Assembly: GCA_018389105.1 (NCBI GenBank)
Contig: JACATO010001068.1
Location: forward strand, 234,528-298,527
Reading direction: 5' to 3'
DNA from: Nautilus pompilius
Lineage: Eukaryota > Mollusca > Cephalopoda > Nautilida > Nautilidae
Length of the DNA: 64,000 bases
Part shown: positions 46,695-58,600 of the stretch, piece after piece
Position numbering within the stretch: position 1 is the stretch's first letter
Layout: the number at the start of each line of letters is the position of its first letter
Translations under genes and position numbers: made by a program
Notes under the pieces: generated by a model
The model's database searches: none
Told to the model about the DNA's origin: nothing
What the model saw: the letters and a program-made list of their open reading frames with translations, nothing else

Positions 46695-49600
46695 ATGCCG
46701 CTGTGCACCCTGACTGTCATGGCTACCAATGCTGTGGAGGATGATGAGGCCTGGCTATACGGAGGTTTGGCCCGACTGAATGTTCATGGAAGAACGGTTT
46801 TTGGGGCTTATATCGCGGATTAGCCGAGCGATAAGGGTGGGGTGGCTATATTATGGCTGCTGTGCCTTAAGAGTAGACGACGGAGCGAAGGCTTTTTGAA
46901 ATTCTAGGTCTTGTGTTTCTCCCAATGTACTTTCAGTTGTTCCCTCCCTCCATTCATCCCTCTCCCTCCCTCCCGCTCTCACTCCATTCATCCCTCCCTT
47001 CCTCCCTCTCTCACTCCATTCATCCCCCTCCCTCCCTCCCGCTCTCACTCCATTCATCCCTCCCTTCCTCGCTCTCTCACTCCATTCATCCCTCCCTCCC
47101 TCCCTCCCGCTCTCACTCCATTCATCCCTCTCCCTCCCTCCCGCTCTCACTCCATTCATCCCCTCCCTCCTCCCTCTCTCACTCCATTCATCCCTCCCTC
47201 CCTCCCTCTCTCACTCCATTCATTCCTCCCTTCCTCCCTCTCTCACTCCATTCATCCCTCCCTCCATTCATTCCTCCCTTCATCCCTTCCTCCCTCACTC
47301 CATTCATCCATCCCTCCCTCTCGCTCTCTCACTCCATCCCTCCCTCCCTCGCTCTCTCACTCCATCCCTCCCTCCATCCCTCCCTCTCGCTCTCTCACTC
47401 CATCCCTCCCTCCCTCCCTCTCGCTCTCTCCCTCCATTCACTCGTTGGAAGTGGAAAGAAAATTCTGATCTAGAGTTCAGTTTAATTCTGTCGATAGGCT
47501 CTGAGGCGCCTGGTCTCGCCGGGTTGGCCAGTGGCGTGATTCTGCCATCGTCCCGCAGGCAGATCCTGGCTCCTCCACCCGCGATGTCTCTGGTAGTTTA
47601 GCCCTCTCTCGTACGTCTCCCCCCCCCCACCACCGTCATTTAAACTGGAAATTACCAATGAGCAATGATTAATGCTAAACGTGTTATCGGATTAGCGTCT
47701 TTGTTTAGCAGAGCTTTAGAAGGGAAATATGAAGTAAAGATCTTGATTTAGCTGAGAGTTGACTGAAGCGCTTCTCTTTCTTTGTTCTGTAGAGCCCTGT
47801 TCTCTCTCTATATATATATTTGTCTGTCTAATATCCACTATTGTACCAGAGTGTTCGAAACCAGGGGTCCGGCAGCTAAAGAGAAGGGAAGATTAAGAAA
47901 AGAAAACCACATTAACAGAGCCAAAACGTTAACTTAATTCTTAAAATCTATTTGTATATCCAGATACTGGGTAAAGTCACCACTCAAACAAGATAACATG
48001 CTATTATTTTTTTTTAAATACAAAAAATTAATTAAGCAGTACTTCTAAATTTATTTCTTTTTGTGTACATGTCAGCGAAATTTTGCTTCATTCAAAATCG
48101 TGTGTGCCATATGTGTGTATGTACACAGGTGTTTATGGATACACTTACCTGTCAGACATACTAAAAACCCATTCTCATTCTTGGTTCTGAGCGGGATAGG
48201 CCTAGGTAAGCTAATCAGGGTATTGTTTACGTGCTCCTTTGTATGCAGGATACAAGGGTTACTGGGCACTTTAATTTTTGTGGTCTTAACTTACATCAGG
48301 TTCAAGAGATTGGTGAAGTGTTCATGGTCCCCAAATGTTCTATAGTGCGCTGAAGTACCCCTACACAAAATACTTGATAAAACTTTTATTTCAACCACAT
48401 TAAAGTATTGCTTTGGAATATCCTGGCTCAGCAGGAGATTAGTGTTGTTATGTGATTGCTACTGTCTCTCCTTTCAGAATCAGACGGTAAAGAAAACTCT
48501 CTCCCACCACCACCACCACCCTTAGCACAGACAGTTGAGTAAGTCTTCATGAATCTGTTGTTTTTTTGGAGTTGCAGTGAATGAATTTTTACAAACTGCT
48601 GATTATTTGTAATTATGTTAAAAATGAAAACTAAAACTAATCTGGTAATTTTTTAAGTAAAATGTTTGGTCAATATTTGGTTTGATTTTTTTTTTTACAG
48701 ATGTATGAAACATTTTTCTCTTACTCATTCTATTCTGTGCACATTAGTCAAAAACAATGCCTGTTATACATCAGGTTTTTGTCTGTGATAGTCATTATTT
48801 TAGACCTAGATCATAACCAGTTACTATTGGTCTGACAGGCAATTCTTAACATATGAACAAATCGAGAAAAAATTTGACAAATCAAAGAATCCATGGTAAC
48901 GTAATGAATAGGAAGAAAGGTTTTAGAATTAATAACACCTTTTGTTGTTTTTTTCTTCAAATTACTACAAAAAATGTCTTATAAAATACTTAGTTTTTTT
49001 AATAAGCATTGTTACTTGACTTTATACATCATGTGAAGTCTCTTATCAGGATTTACCCATAAGCATCAAATTGTTTTTTTTTTATTGTTGTTGTTGTTTT
49101 GTTACCAGTACATGTTTTATTCTCATTGTAAATTCAAACTGTTATGCCACACCAAGAAAATCTTAATCTATCCTTCTCTCTTTTTTTTTTAGAGAAGAAA
49201 GTCAGGATGCGCATAAGAGTTTAGAGTTGGTGAGTTCTCTTAAAGAGGAGGTTCCGCTAGCTAAAGTGGAAGATGGTGAAGACAAAGAAGCTGGTGAGCT
49301 GGTAAGTTTTCGGACTTTGTTGACAGTACTGTAGCAATTTCCACGCAAGGACTGATTTGTTGCTGACATGAGGAGATATACCACTGAGGCAGGCAGAGTA
49401 AAGTCATCTTCATGCTCTACAGTATATCGCAGGCTTGTTTTATCTTCTAGATTGCTTTCCTTACACTACTGTTAAGAGCAAATCCTTTTCAAAACCACAC
49501 AGAAACTTGCTATATGGCCACTTCCATACTGGTAAATTTAGGCAAGTTTATATATATATCTAACACACACACACAAAAGAAAATTATGAAATAGAAAAAC

Positions 49601-52600
49601 AAACTTCTAACAAATGCAGCTAAATATCTGATAATTTGTATTCATTTTCAACAAAATTTCAATAAATTTTTATTTATTCTTAAATACCTTACAAACATTT
49701 TTTGTTGCTAGAGTTGGGAGAAGGTGACCTTACCTGCTTTTCTAGTAACTTGTTATAATTTTGTAGAACAATAATTCTTAAACATTAAGTTCACAGGTGA
49801 CTTGCCATGCCAGTTGGGCAGAATAGATTTGGAAGAGTAAATACCTAGTATGGTTTAAAGAGAACTTTATGCAGCTTTACCATGTGTCTCTAACCCTTTA
49901 GCTAGGTCACTAGGTAATGATTTTTCAGATACTTTGTCATCCGTTATTTTAAATAATTCAGTCAATCAACTATGCTGCGTGCCAGTTCTAGTTTAGCTGA
50001 ATAGTTATAAGTGCAGCATAGCTCAAGTAGAGTTAGTAGTTGTCAGGGTATTATTTAAGACAGGATATTTAGTCCAACCTGGTTAGGGGTTGTCTGTCAG
50101 CCATTTTTATCTTCCTTTCTTTTTTTTTTTTTATTTTGCTGCCTCATATAATATGGAAATAAATAATTTATTTGCATTTAGTCAATTATAGGACAACTTG
50201 ATGAACACGAAACAAGTCTTCAGAAATTGTAATTTATTTCTCCTGAGTGCTCGTTGTACAATAAAGGAACTCACACCTTGTTTTCATTTTCATTTCCACA
50301 TGGCTCTAGTAAATATCTTATGGTTATTTCCGCTCTGAGAATGAATGCACACCTTGCAGTACTGTTTTAACTAAAGAAATATTACTTTAATAAAAGAAAT
50401 ACACATATAAATGGTAACATATCAAAAAACGCTAAGCATTAGTTCTGGTATAATTACACTTAATCTTTACATTTCATTTGTGGGTTGTAAAGATTTTGGG
50501 CACCACTGGCAGAAACTTGTACATTAACTGTGATCTAACCCGCCTGTTGCCGCCTGTATGTCTGCCTTAAAGAATTTATCTCTTTCTCTGGTTAGAGTGG
50601 AGAGGAAGATGCTCAAGATAAGAAAGATGAAGAAGACTCAGATGATGAGGATGATGTCCAGGTTACCATTGGTGACATAAAAACAGGGCCTGCAGTGTAT
50701 GAGTATGTCCTATTTCTTCCTCCCATTCTGACTTTAGACCTGTATGAATTAGAATAGTAAGTCTAGGAATTTCCCACTGTGCCTTTTGCAATCGCCTCAC
50801 TTGTTTGTTTACAGAACGCCAAGAAACCTATTCAAGTCTGGTGCTGGTTATCAGAAACAGTCGTCTTCAGGTAAGCTTTTTTTTTAAAAAAAAAAAAAGC
50901 TTCTTCCGCTGTTTGAAAGGGTTAAACCGACAGTACAGTTTCTAAGGTTGAGTCACTGTCTCTTGGGAGGACAACTTATAAATGTTGGAGAAGGGAGACC
51001 ACTAATACTTCAGCATTTCCTCAACCTCCTTCCCCCTCAGTAATGTGGGAAAAGTTCCCCTCTTATTGAAAAAAAAACCTCTTGCTTCTGATTTTATTAA
51101 TCTGAGAAATCAGGAGAATGGAGATTGGGTAGCAGACTTTCCTCGTGTAATTTTCTGATTGCCGCAGCTGCTCAAAAAAAAAAAAAAATGGATGGAGAGC
51201 TTCCATTCTAAGATATTCTTTTAAAATTCATTGGATACTTGAACTAATGGTAAACTATTGCAAAAATAGAAAGCTGTTTTCTTAGACTGCAGAGAATTTA
51301 TTTTTGAAAAGTGGAGTATTCATTGACAGGAAGCACTCGACCAACTATTTCAAAACTTGAGCAGCCAATTGTCCTCAAAGAAGATAAGGAGGTGACACTC
51401 TTATTTTATTAGAAAAGTGGTCAGTAAATAATTTTAAATTTGTTAAATTCTGTCTTGTTTGCTTTATGGTAACCACATAAAACTGTGTTGGTGTTCTGTA
51501 TTCTTCTGTCTTCAGCTACAGTTGGTAGTGGCAAGCAGACCAAGGGGATCGACATAGATACTGTGGGGACCATAAATGGGATTCCAACTTATGATTATGA
51601 CCTGGACAGTCTACAAGCCGAAGATAAACCGTGGCGCAAGCCAGGTAAGCAAGTCTGTTAGTAAGTCATCTCTCAACGCTCCAGTCACAGTCTTTAGTAT
51701 TAGAAATCTTTTTCTTTTTAGTTTTCAGCTTCTTTCAAATGATAAGTAGAAAGTTTTCAGAAGATGACTTTATTCTCTAACGGTACTCATTTTGTACGAT
51801 TAACGGTGCATTACTTGATGACAGGAAGGAGGAGGGGGGGGTGTTTGCAAACTTTGTATCTGTTTCTGTTTCTGCTGTCTCTTCTGGTGAACGTAAAAGA
51901 TCTGATGATCATCACTGTTTGTGTGTCTCCTAGGTGCCGACATCACCGACTATTTCAACTACGGTTTCAATGAAGACACGTGGCAGCAGTACTGCGAGAG
52001 AAGCAGAGGCGGCTGAGGATGGAAAACCAGCTTGGAAACAAGATTGATGTTAGTGTGCGTGTACGGTTTAAGAGAGGCAATTCCCACAACACGTGAAAGT
52101 TTGTTTGTTTGTGGTAGTGATGGTTTTATCGTGATGAACTGGTCTAGTTAATTCAAACAAGCTAGGAGGAGGTCAAGCTGTTTCCGGGGACTAAGATGAG
52201 GTGCAAACATATGCTAGGTGTTCATGCATGGATATTGTTTCTTAGCACTGATCCCAATGGTTGGTACCTCGTTCTTATCAGTTCTTCCAGGACTTCTGGT
52301 CATTCAGCCCCTATCCTTATCAGCCAAGGTTATACCCCAACAACTCCATTGCAGCCACCAGTTGTGTGCACAGATCAGCACTAAATACTTTTCTGTGACT
52401 GCTGTATTGTTATGTTAAAAGAGACAAGATAATAAGTTACTAGTGTCTTCCCATAGCTTAGGCATGTAGCCGTTTAATCTGTCGGCATATTTGGAAATTT
52501 TTACTGACCGGGATAATGCCAGTGAGCAATTTAAAGTTGCCATATATTAACATCCCACCTTCAGTGTGAATAGTGTTTTTTTATATATATATATATGTAA

Positions 52601-55600
52601 AATATTTCAGATACAACAAATGTTGTATTTTATATTTGCCTGCAGGTTCATCACACAGGAACAACTCCCACTATTCGACCTGTTGAAGAAAAAGTACCAT
52701 CTGGTGGTGGTAAGTGCAAGTCTTTGCTGAGCGTCTTGTATAAGGAAATTATGCACACTTTATATGTAACAACTCTCGTTATCTATCAGTGGCTTCTAGT
52801 AATTTTCAAGTTGAGGATGCATTATGTTGAGTTGACATTTTTATGTATCTTCTTCCAAATGAATTTACCTCAGATTTAGCAGCTATTTGTGTGTAAGATG
52901 TGTGTAAATACACCAGATTTCTTTTTTTTTTGAAGTCCAGTGCAGAGGGGTTAGCTCCATCGTTGAAACTGATGTTTGGCTCAACAACAAGATAGATATA
53001 ACCATGTCTTGGATTTACAATTTCTTTTAATGTTGTGTAAGTTGTGGTGCAATGTTTTGGTTAAGAAAATGCTGTCCTGTTTCTGTTATATTTTAGATAA
53101 AGTTTGGGTGCAAATATTGACGCTGACTAATTTCTGTGCTTTATTCCTCAAATTTAAGCAGCAAGTTTTTCATATCTCCATTAGAAAAAGAAAATGCCAG
53201 GTACAGGCTTCAGATGGTTTATTGCCTCAACTATTCACTCTGTTGTTCATTAAACGTTCTGTCCAAACTGGGAGATAGAAGAAAGATGTTAGCAAGTGTG
53301 AAAAACCTATCTGATTATTTATTTGTGTATTTTAGCGGTAACTGAAAACAAACAGGTCAGGGTGCAGCTCCCTGATAAGCCCCCCTGCATTACTGATGGG
53401 CCGCACTCACTCGCCCAGCGCCCAGCTGGTGCTGTATGGGACACAAACCACCTTCGCTCGCTGTTTCTTAAAGGGAAAAAATAAAAATTAACAGATTTTG
53501 TGTCTACATGTTTGGCTTTGCTGGTTTTTTTTGTTTTTTTTTTTGGTCAGTATAAAACAATTACTACCAAGCAGATCATCTTGTCGCATGGCACGCTTTC
53601 TTTTACTTTTCTTTCCTCAGCAGCCATTGCTCCAGTTGGAGTAGGGAGGAAAGCTGCCCCACCACCCAACAGAAAGATGTCGGGCACAATCGATGTGATT
53701 GGCACCACGGCCAGAGACTCCAGGCGGCCCACCCACGCCAGTAACAGCGAGCCCATCCCTGTCACCGGTGGCTCTGCTGACTAGTGAGTAGAGCACTCCC
53801 ACAGCGGCTAATCATCAGTGGGAGATCTTATTCCCAATTTTCTACTTTAATCCTACATAATTGAGTTTGCTGCACACACAATTATTATTGTTGCTTACCA
53901 TCATCATCATCATTGTTCGCCTACATAAAGCTTCCATTTATAAGATTTTTATATGGTCTTGAAAGTACAGAGCTTTAACAGAACAGATGGGAGCGACACG
54001 CATCTGTGCCAGACAACACGAAACAAATGTTGTGAGTCTGACTTCTCTGCATCGTCCATTCTTACTAGACTTTCTCTTCGTAACCATTGCTACCTGGCAA
54101 GAGGCAGGCTTCAGTGAAGTGCGTTCGGCCTCATAAGGGAGTCCCCATCCATTCAGTGTCTGGCATTAAAGGTCATACACACACAGTTTTCAGATTAATT
54201 AAGACAAGGCTTTTTTTTTTAAAGACTGAGTGTGTATTTGTGAAAAGATGAGAGTTCAAAGTCCAGTTCTCTCAGTTTAACAGGAGTCAGCGCATTAGGG
54301 AAGTGCGCCACTGTTGTAGTGCCCATGGTGGGTTTTCATCAGATGTATCTTAAATCTTGACATTATTCAGCTGGTGTTTTTGGCAGATGCCAAGAGCATA
54401 GAAATGTTACTGCAGATCTTCTGAAGCTTTTTAATCCTATGATAAATAAGCATTGATACTACTGCAGCACAGTGCAAGGATGGATTGCTAGCAATTGAGC
54501 GTTGTCCTTAAGTGGTTAGCTCCTTCGTTGCAGTTATTTCTTGCATAGATTGCAGTGAACTCGCACAAGACACGGTTGTTTTGGCTGAAGGAGATTATTA
54601 TGGCAAAAGAAGCACACATGATGATGAATCAGAAACCTACTTAAACGCAGCTTTAGTTCTGATGTGATGCCATTAAAGAAGCAAAAGAAAAAAATTAAAA
54701 TAATTTGAGGTGGTGCAGTAATTTTGGCCACCAGTGTATGTTATAATTTACGGAAGCTGGTATCTGAACTCTGTGTTATCAATGGACTTTGTTTTTTTTT
54801 TTTTTGTTTGTTTGTTTACTTGATTAGGATGTTAAAATCGCTTAAATCAGGGTCCGGCTGAAGGTGTAGATGGTTTGTTAAGGCCGCCTGTGGCTCACTT
54901 CCATTTCTTTATTTCTGTTGTTTTCATTTAATATTATCGTCAGTGCTGTCATTTTAATTATTGCTATAGTGTTATCCTTGCTGCTGCTGATGTCGTCGTC
55001 ATTAATTTTACAAGATCAGCAGACTTTGCAAGCTGCTCTCAGTAGACTCTCAGGCCACCAAGACGATAGCAGCACATGAACGACAATAAAAATAACAACA
55101 TTTTTGCTGCTAATGAAACATCAAACTCACAGAGATGTTCCTTCTGTTCTGCCACACAGATGCTGTACTGTCAGCAGCACCAGGTAGTGTGTGTTCTATA
55201 ATAGTGCAGCTAGGATTTTTTGTTGTTGTTGTTTTTTTTTTAAATGAGTATTTTAGCTTAAATATTCATTCTATTCTACCCCTTTTTTTTTTTTTTATTT
55301 AATGTGAAGTAGCCGAAAATCCTACAGTGGCTCTAACCATCCTCCTCCCGGTATCCCACCGCACCACGGACCTCCGCCTCACATGCCGCCCATGCCAGAC
55401 TACGGAATGCCACCTCCGGGAATGCCTCCACCTGGCATGCCACTTCCAGGTAATTCTAGAATCGTGGGAGCTTATTTAGAAAACTGTCTAATACGATGGC
55501 ATTTGGACGGAGAGATAGCGCTTGTAATAGCCAGATGCCAGTTATCCAGTGGAGAGAGACAGTACACTGCATACACCCCAGCTACTAATTAAAGACCAAC

Positions 55601-58600
55601 GTGAACTATTGTTGTATATCAAATAATCCAAAAAGGGGGCTTCATGTTGAGTGGCCAGTTCTCAGCATATCTCTGATTTTCATCATATTTGCCACGCATG
55701 CCTGTGTGTATCTGTAAACACACCAGATAGCGAAACAGTGCTTGCCAATCTTCAGAATTTTCTTCATCGGAAAAAAAAGAGCGATAAGCTGTATAATTGA
55801 TTCACAGGTGAATATGCATAACTGGGGTTCTCCCAGGTGTGATAACCAGCCATCTGGTGACTGACCAACCAGCACCAGTCACCGGGTGGCTTAGCCAGGT
55901 GCTCAAGCTACACGAGGTCTGGGAATTTCTTTGACAGACACACTTGTCCAGTTGTGTGAAAAACGTCAAGATGCCTTTACTGAGTTAGAGTGGCTGTCCA
56001 GTGTACTGTAGGATTTTTATACTGCATCCGTAGCTGTTTGTGAAACTGTTAATGGTTTGGCTGTGACAGGTGTTTGTGTGGAGTAGTGATGGCCAACTAC
56101 ACCAGGAAGGAAGATCAGTGGCGAGGGAGAAGCAGTCTGGACCCAGTGCTCTTATTGATGCAGACTCTTGAGAAACAGCTCTGATTGATGGGCTGCATTT
56201 GTTTTTGTTTTTGAAAAACAAATTTTTGCCTTTTTGGGCATAAAATTCCTTTGGAGTGTGAACACATGACGTTGTATCCATTCGCTTTTGTTAACAGGGA
56301 TGCCCCTACCCCCTGGAGTTCCCATGATGCCTCCTGGTTTCCCTGTTCATCCGCCACCAGCTGACAGCTACGATGGTGAGTAGTACCTTTTTTGATTGTT
56401 TGTCAGCTCGCTAGGGTTATTTTCTAAAGACAACTCCCAAAAGTATTGTCTCAGCAGCATTTTGATTGACTCGGATGACAACATCGATGGATGAGACTGT
56501 TAACAGTCTGGTCCTGCTGTGAGAGTATAACCAAAGTCTGTCACATCGATATGTAGCCGGGTGCCGAAAGTCAGCGCCATCATACATATTGCTAGCAGCA
56601 AGATGCTATGTTGAAGACAGCGATGATCTGGGAACTAAGAAGCTCTGTTCAATAAACTTCCCTTGTCACAATTTTACATTGTTGTTAAAGGACTTAATAT
56701 ATTCTATTCGTCTCTTACCTACTGTCTTTGGAATGAAGAATTGCAAATTTAAGCATGCCAGGCACTCTTCACGATGATGATTACAGCTAGCTAATTTAGT
56801 TGCCAGAAGCCAGGAAGCTCATAGTTTATACAAGATACAAGACTCCTATGGGAGCAAAAAGTCTGTCAGTTTGATTTCAAACTGTTATCTATTTTATTCT
56901 TGTGTTTAATAATCCTCTTGCTATGAATGACAGTATTTTTTAAACATTTTTTTCATCTCTCCTTTGGTCACTGGTAAAGTTTAAGATATAAAAAAAAACC
57001 TGAGTGTATTCTTTACAGCTTATAGGATATTTTGGTGGTTATTGCTGTGCTTGTTAACGTGTGTAAATTCAGCTGTGTTCTGATGTCACCAAGGCAGTAG
57101 TTAGCATCTTGGCAACCATAGATGGAGCCCCCATCTACTTCACCCGCTCAATCTTCTCTTTTCAGAGGGAAGAAGACATTAGAGCACCCAGAAAGTCCCA
57201 ATAGAAGTGATGTGAAGTCACCTCACCCTATTAGCATGATACCAAACCTTTAGGCGAGTCAGCTAGCTGATATACCGTCTTACTAATGAGGACAAGCATA
57301 GCAGACATTTTGTTTGACTTCTTCTTCAGACTCCAGGAGCAGAATTGCTTCTCAACAAAGTTTTACCTTGTTGTCAGTGTGGTCACATTCATGACACAGG
57401 AGGTTTACGCCACTAAAATGATACAGGTCAGATCTGGAATGGAAGCTGGGCCAGAGGAAAGAGATGTTTGTTCTAGGTGTGATTTTGCCAAGTGATAAAT
57501 TAATCTCAGTTTTGCCCATTAAGCAGCCTGTGGGCCACCAACACCACCCTCCCCACATATTTTATTACAGTTGGGCTTGCTCAACACTCTGGATAAAGGG
57601 GTAGAAGAGGAAGGAAAAGGGGCCTGCATTGCTCTCTTTTTTTTTAACAGTTCCACCATAGTAGATCATCTTGTAAAAGTCACAAAATGAATGCCATTTT
57701 ATCCTTTGTTAATGCATTTCCTTTTTTTTTATCATCATGTAACAGCGTACTATCCTTCACAAGGTGGCGGACCGTCTGATAGGTAAGCAACAGACATTTG
57801 TTTTTGGCTTGCGGTTTTTAATCTTTTCTTTTTTTTTTTCAAGGGCGATGGTTTTCTTAAATAGTTCTATACAGATAACTCCTGTTATTTTTAGGGTGAA
57901 ACCATTACAATTTAGCAATCTACTTGCTGACAGCAGTTGCAGAATCTAATTGATGTGAATTTAAGAAGCTAAGAAAAAAATACATTTTGTTATGGTTAAT
58001 TGGTACAATTTAAAAGGATGGAGGATTCTCCAGGAATTTTAGAATTCTACCAGTTTCCATGTTGTTTGTAAATATTATCTGGTTGGGGGTTTGCCGACTG
58101 AGAATTTCATGTCCGTGTAATTTAATCTCCTGGGGGGGAGGCATTATGAACAAAAACTATGTTCACCTTTATCCAAAGAATCATTCTGATCTCAATAGAG
58201 CAGTAATCACAGACTGTGACCAAGACGGGGACTCCGAGTTTATGAAGGAATGGAGAAATGTTTGCAAATTCAAAAAAAGGGGGGAGATTAAAGGAGAAGG
58301 TAGTTCGGTTTTAAGAGGTTACTATTCTGGGATGTCAGAATTATTTATTGTAAGGTAATTATATAGAAGCAGATCATTCTGGAATAAAGGAACATTTGTA
58401 GATTTTTAAAAAATTAATTAATCCATGTATCTGCAAACAGTTTTTGAGTTGTATTTTTAAAACTGTGTAGCAGTGTGGAATTACTTGGAATTTTTGCAAA
58501 TCTGGATGGACACAAGAATATTCATGGTAATGTGGAGATCCTCTGATGGCACAGTCATAAAACATGTCAAACCTTAGCTTCCAGCGAGACCATTTTCGAT

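Noticed and set aside
46851-47473. Proline/serine-rich open frames of about 185 codons on plus and an Arg/Gly/Glu-rich frame on minus
   Set aside because: They are translations of the CCCTCC tandem tract. All frames are open because the repeat lacks stop codons, and the composition follows the repeat unit.
53350-53460. GC-rich stretch in FIP1L1 intron 8 as an extra exon
   Set aside because: An acceptor-like AACAG precedes it, but the frame runs into a stop and no donor fits. The flanking exons already join in matching phase without it.
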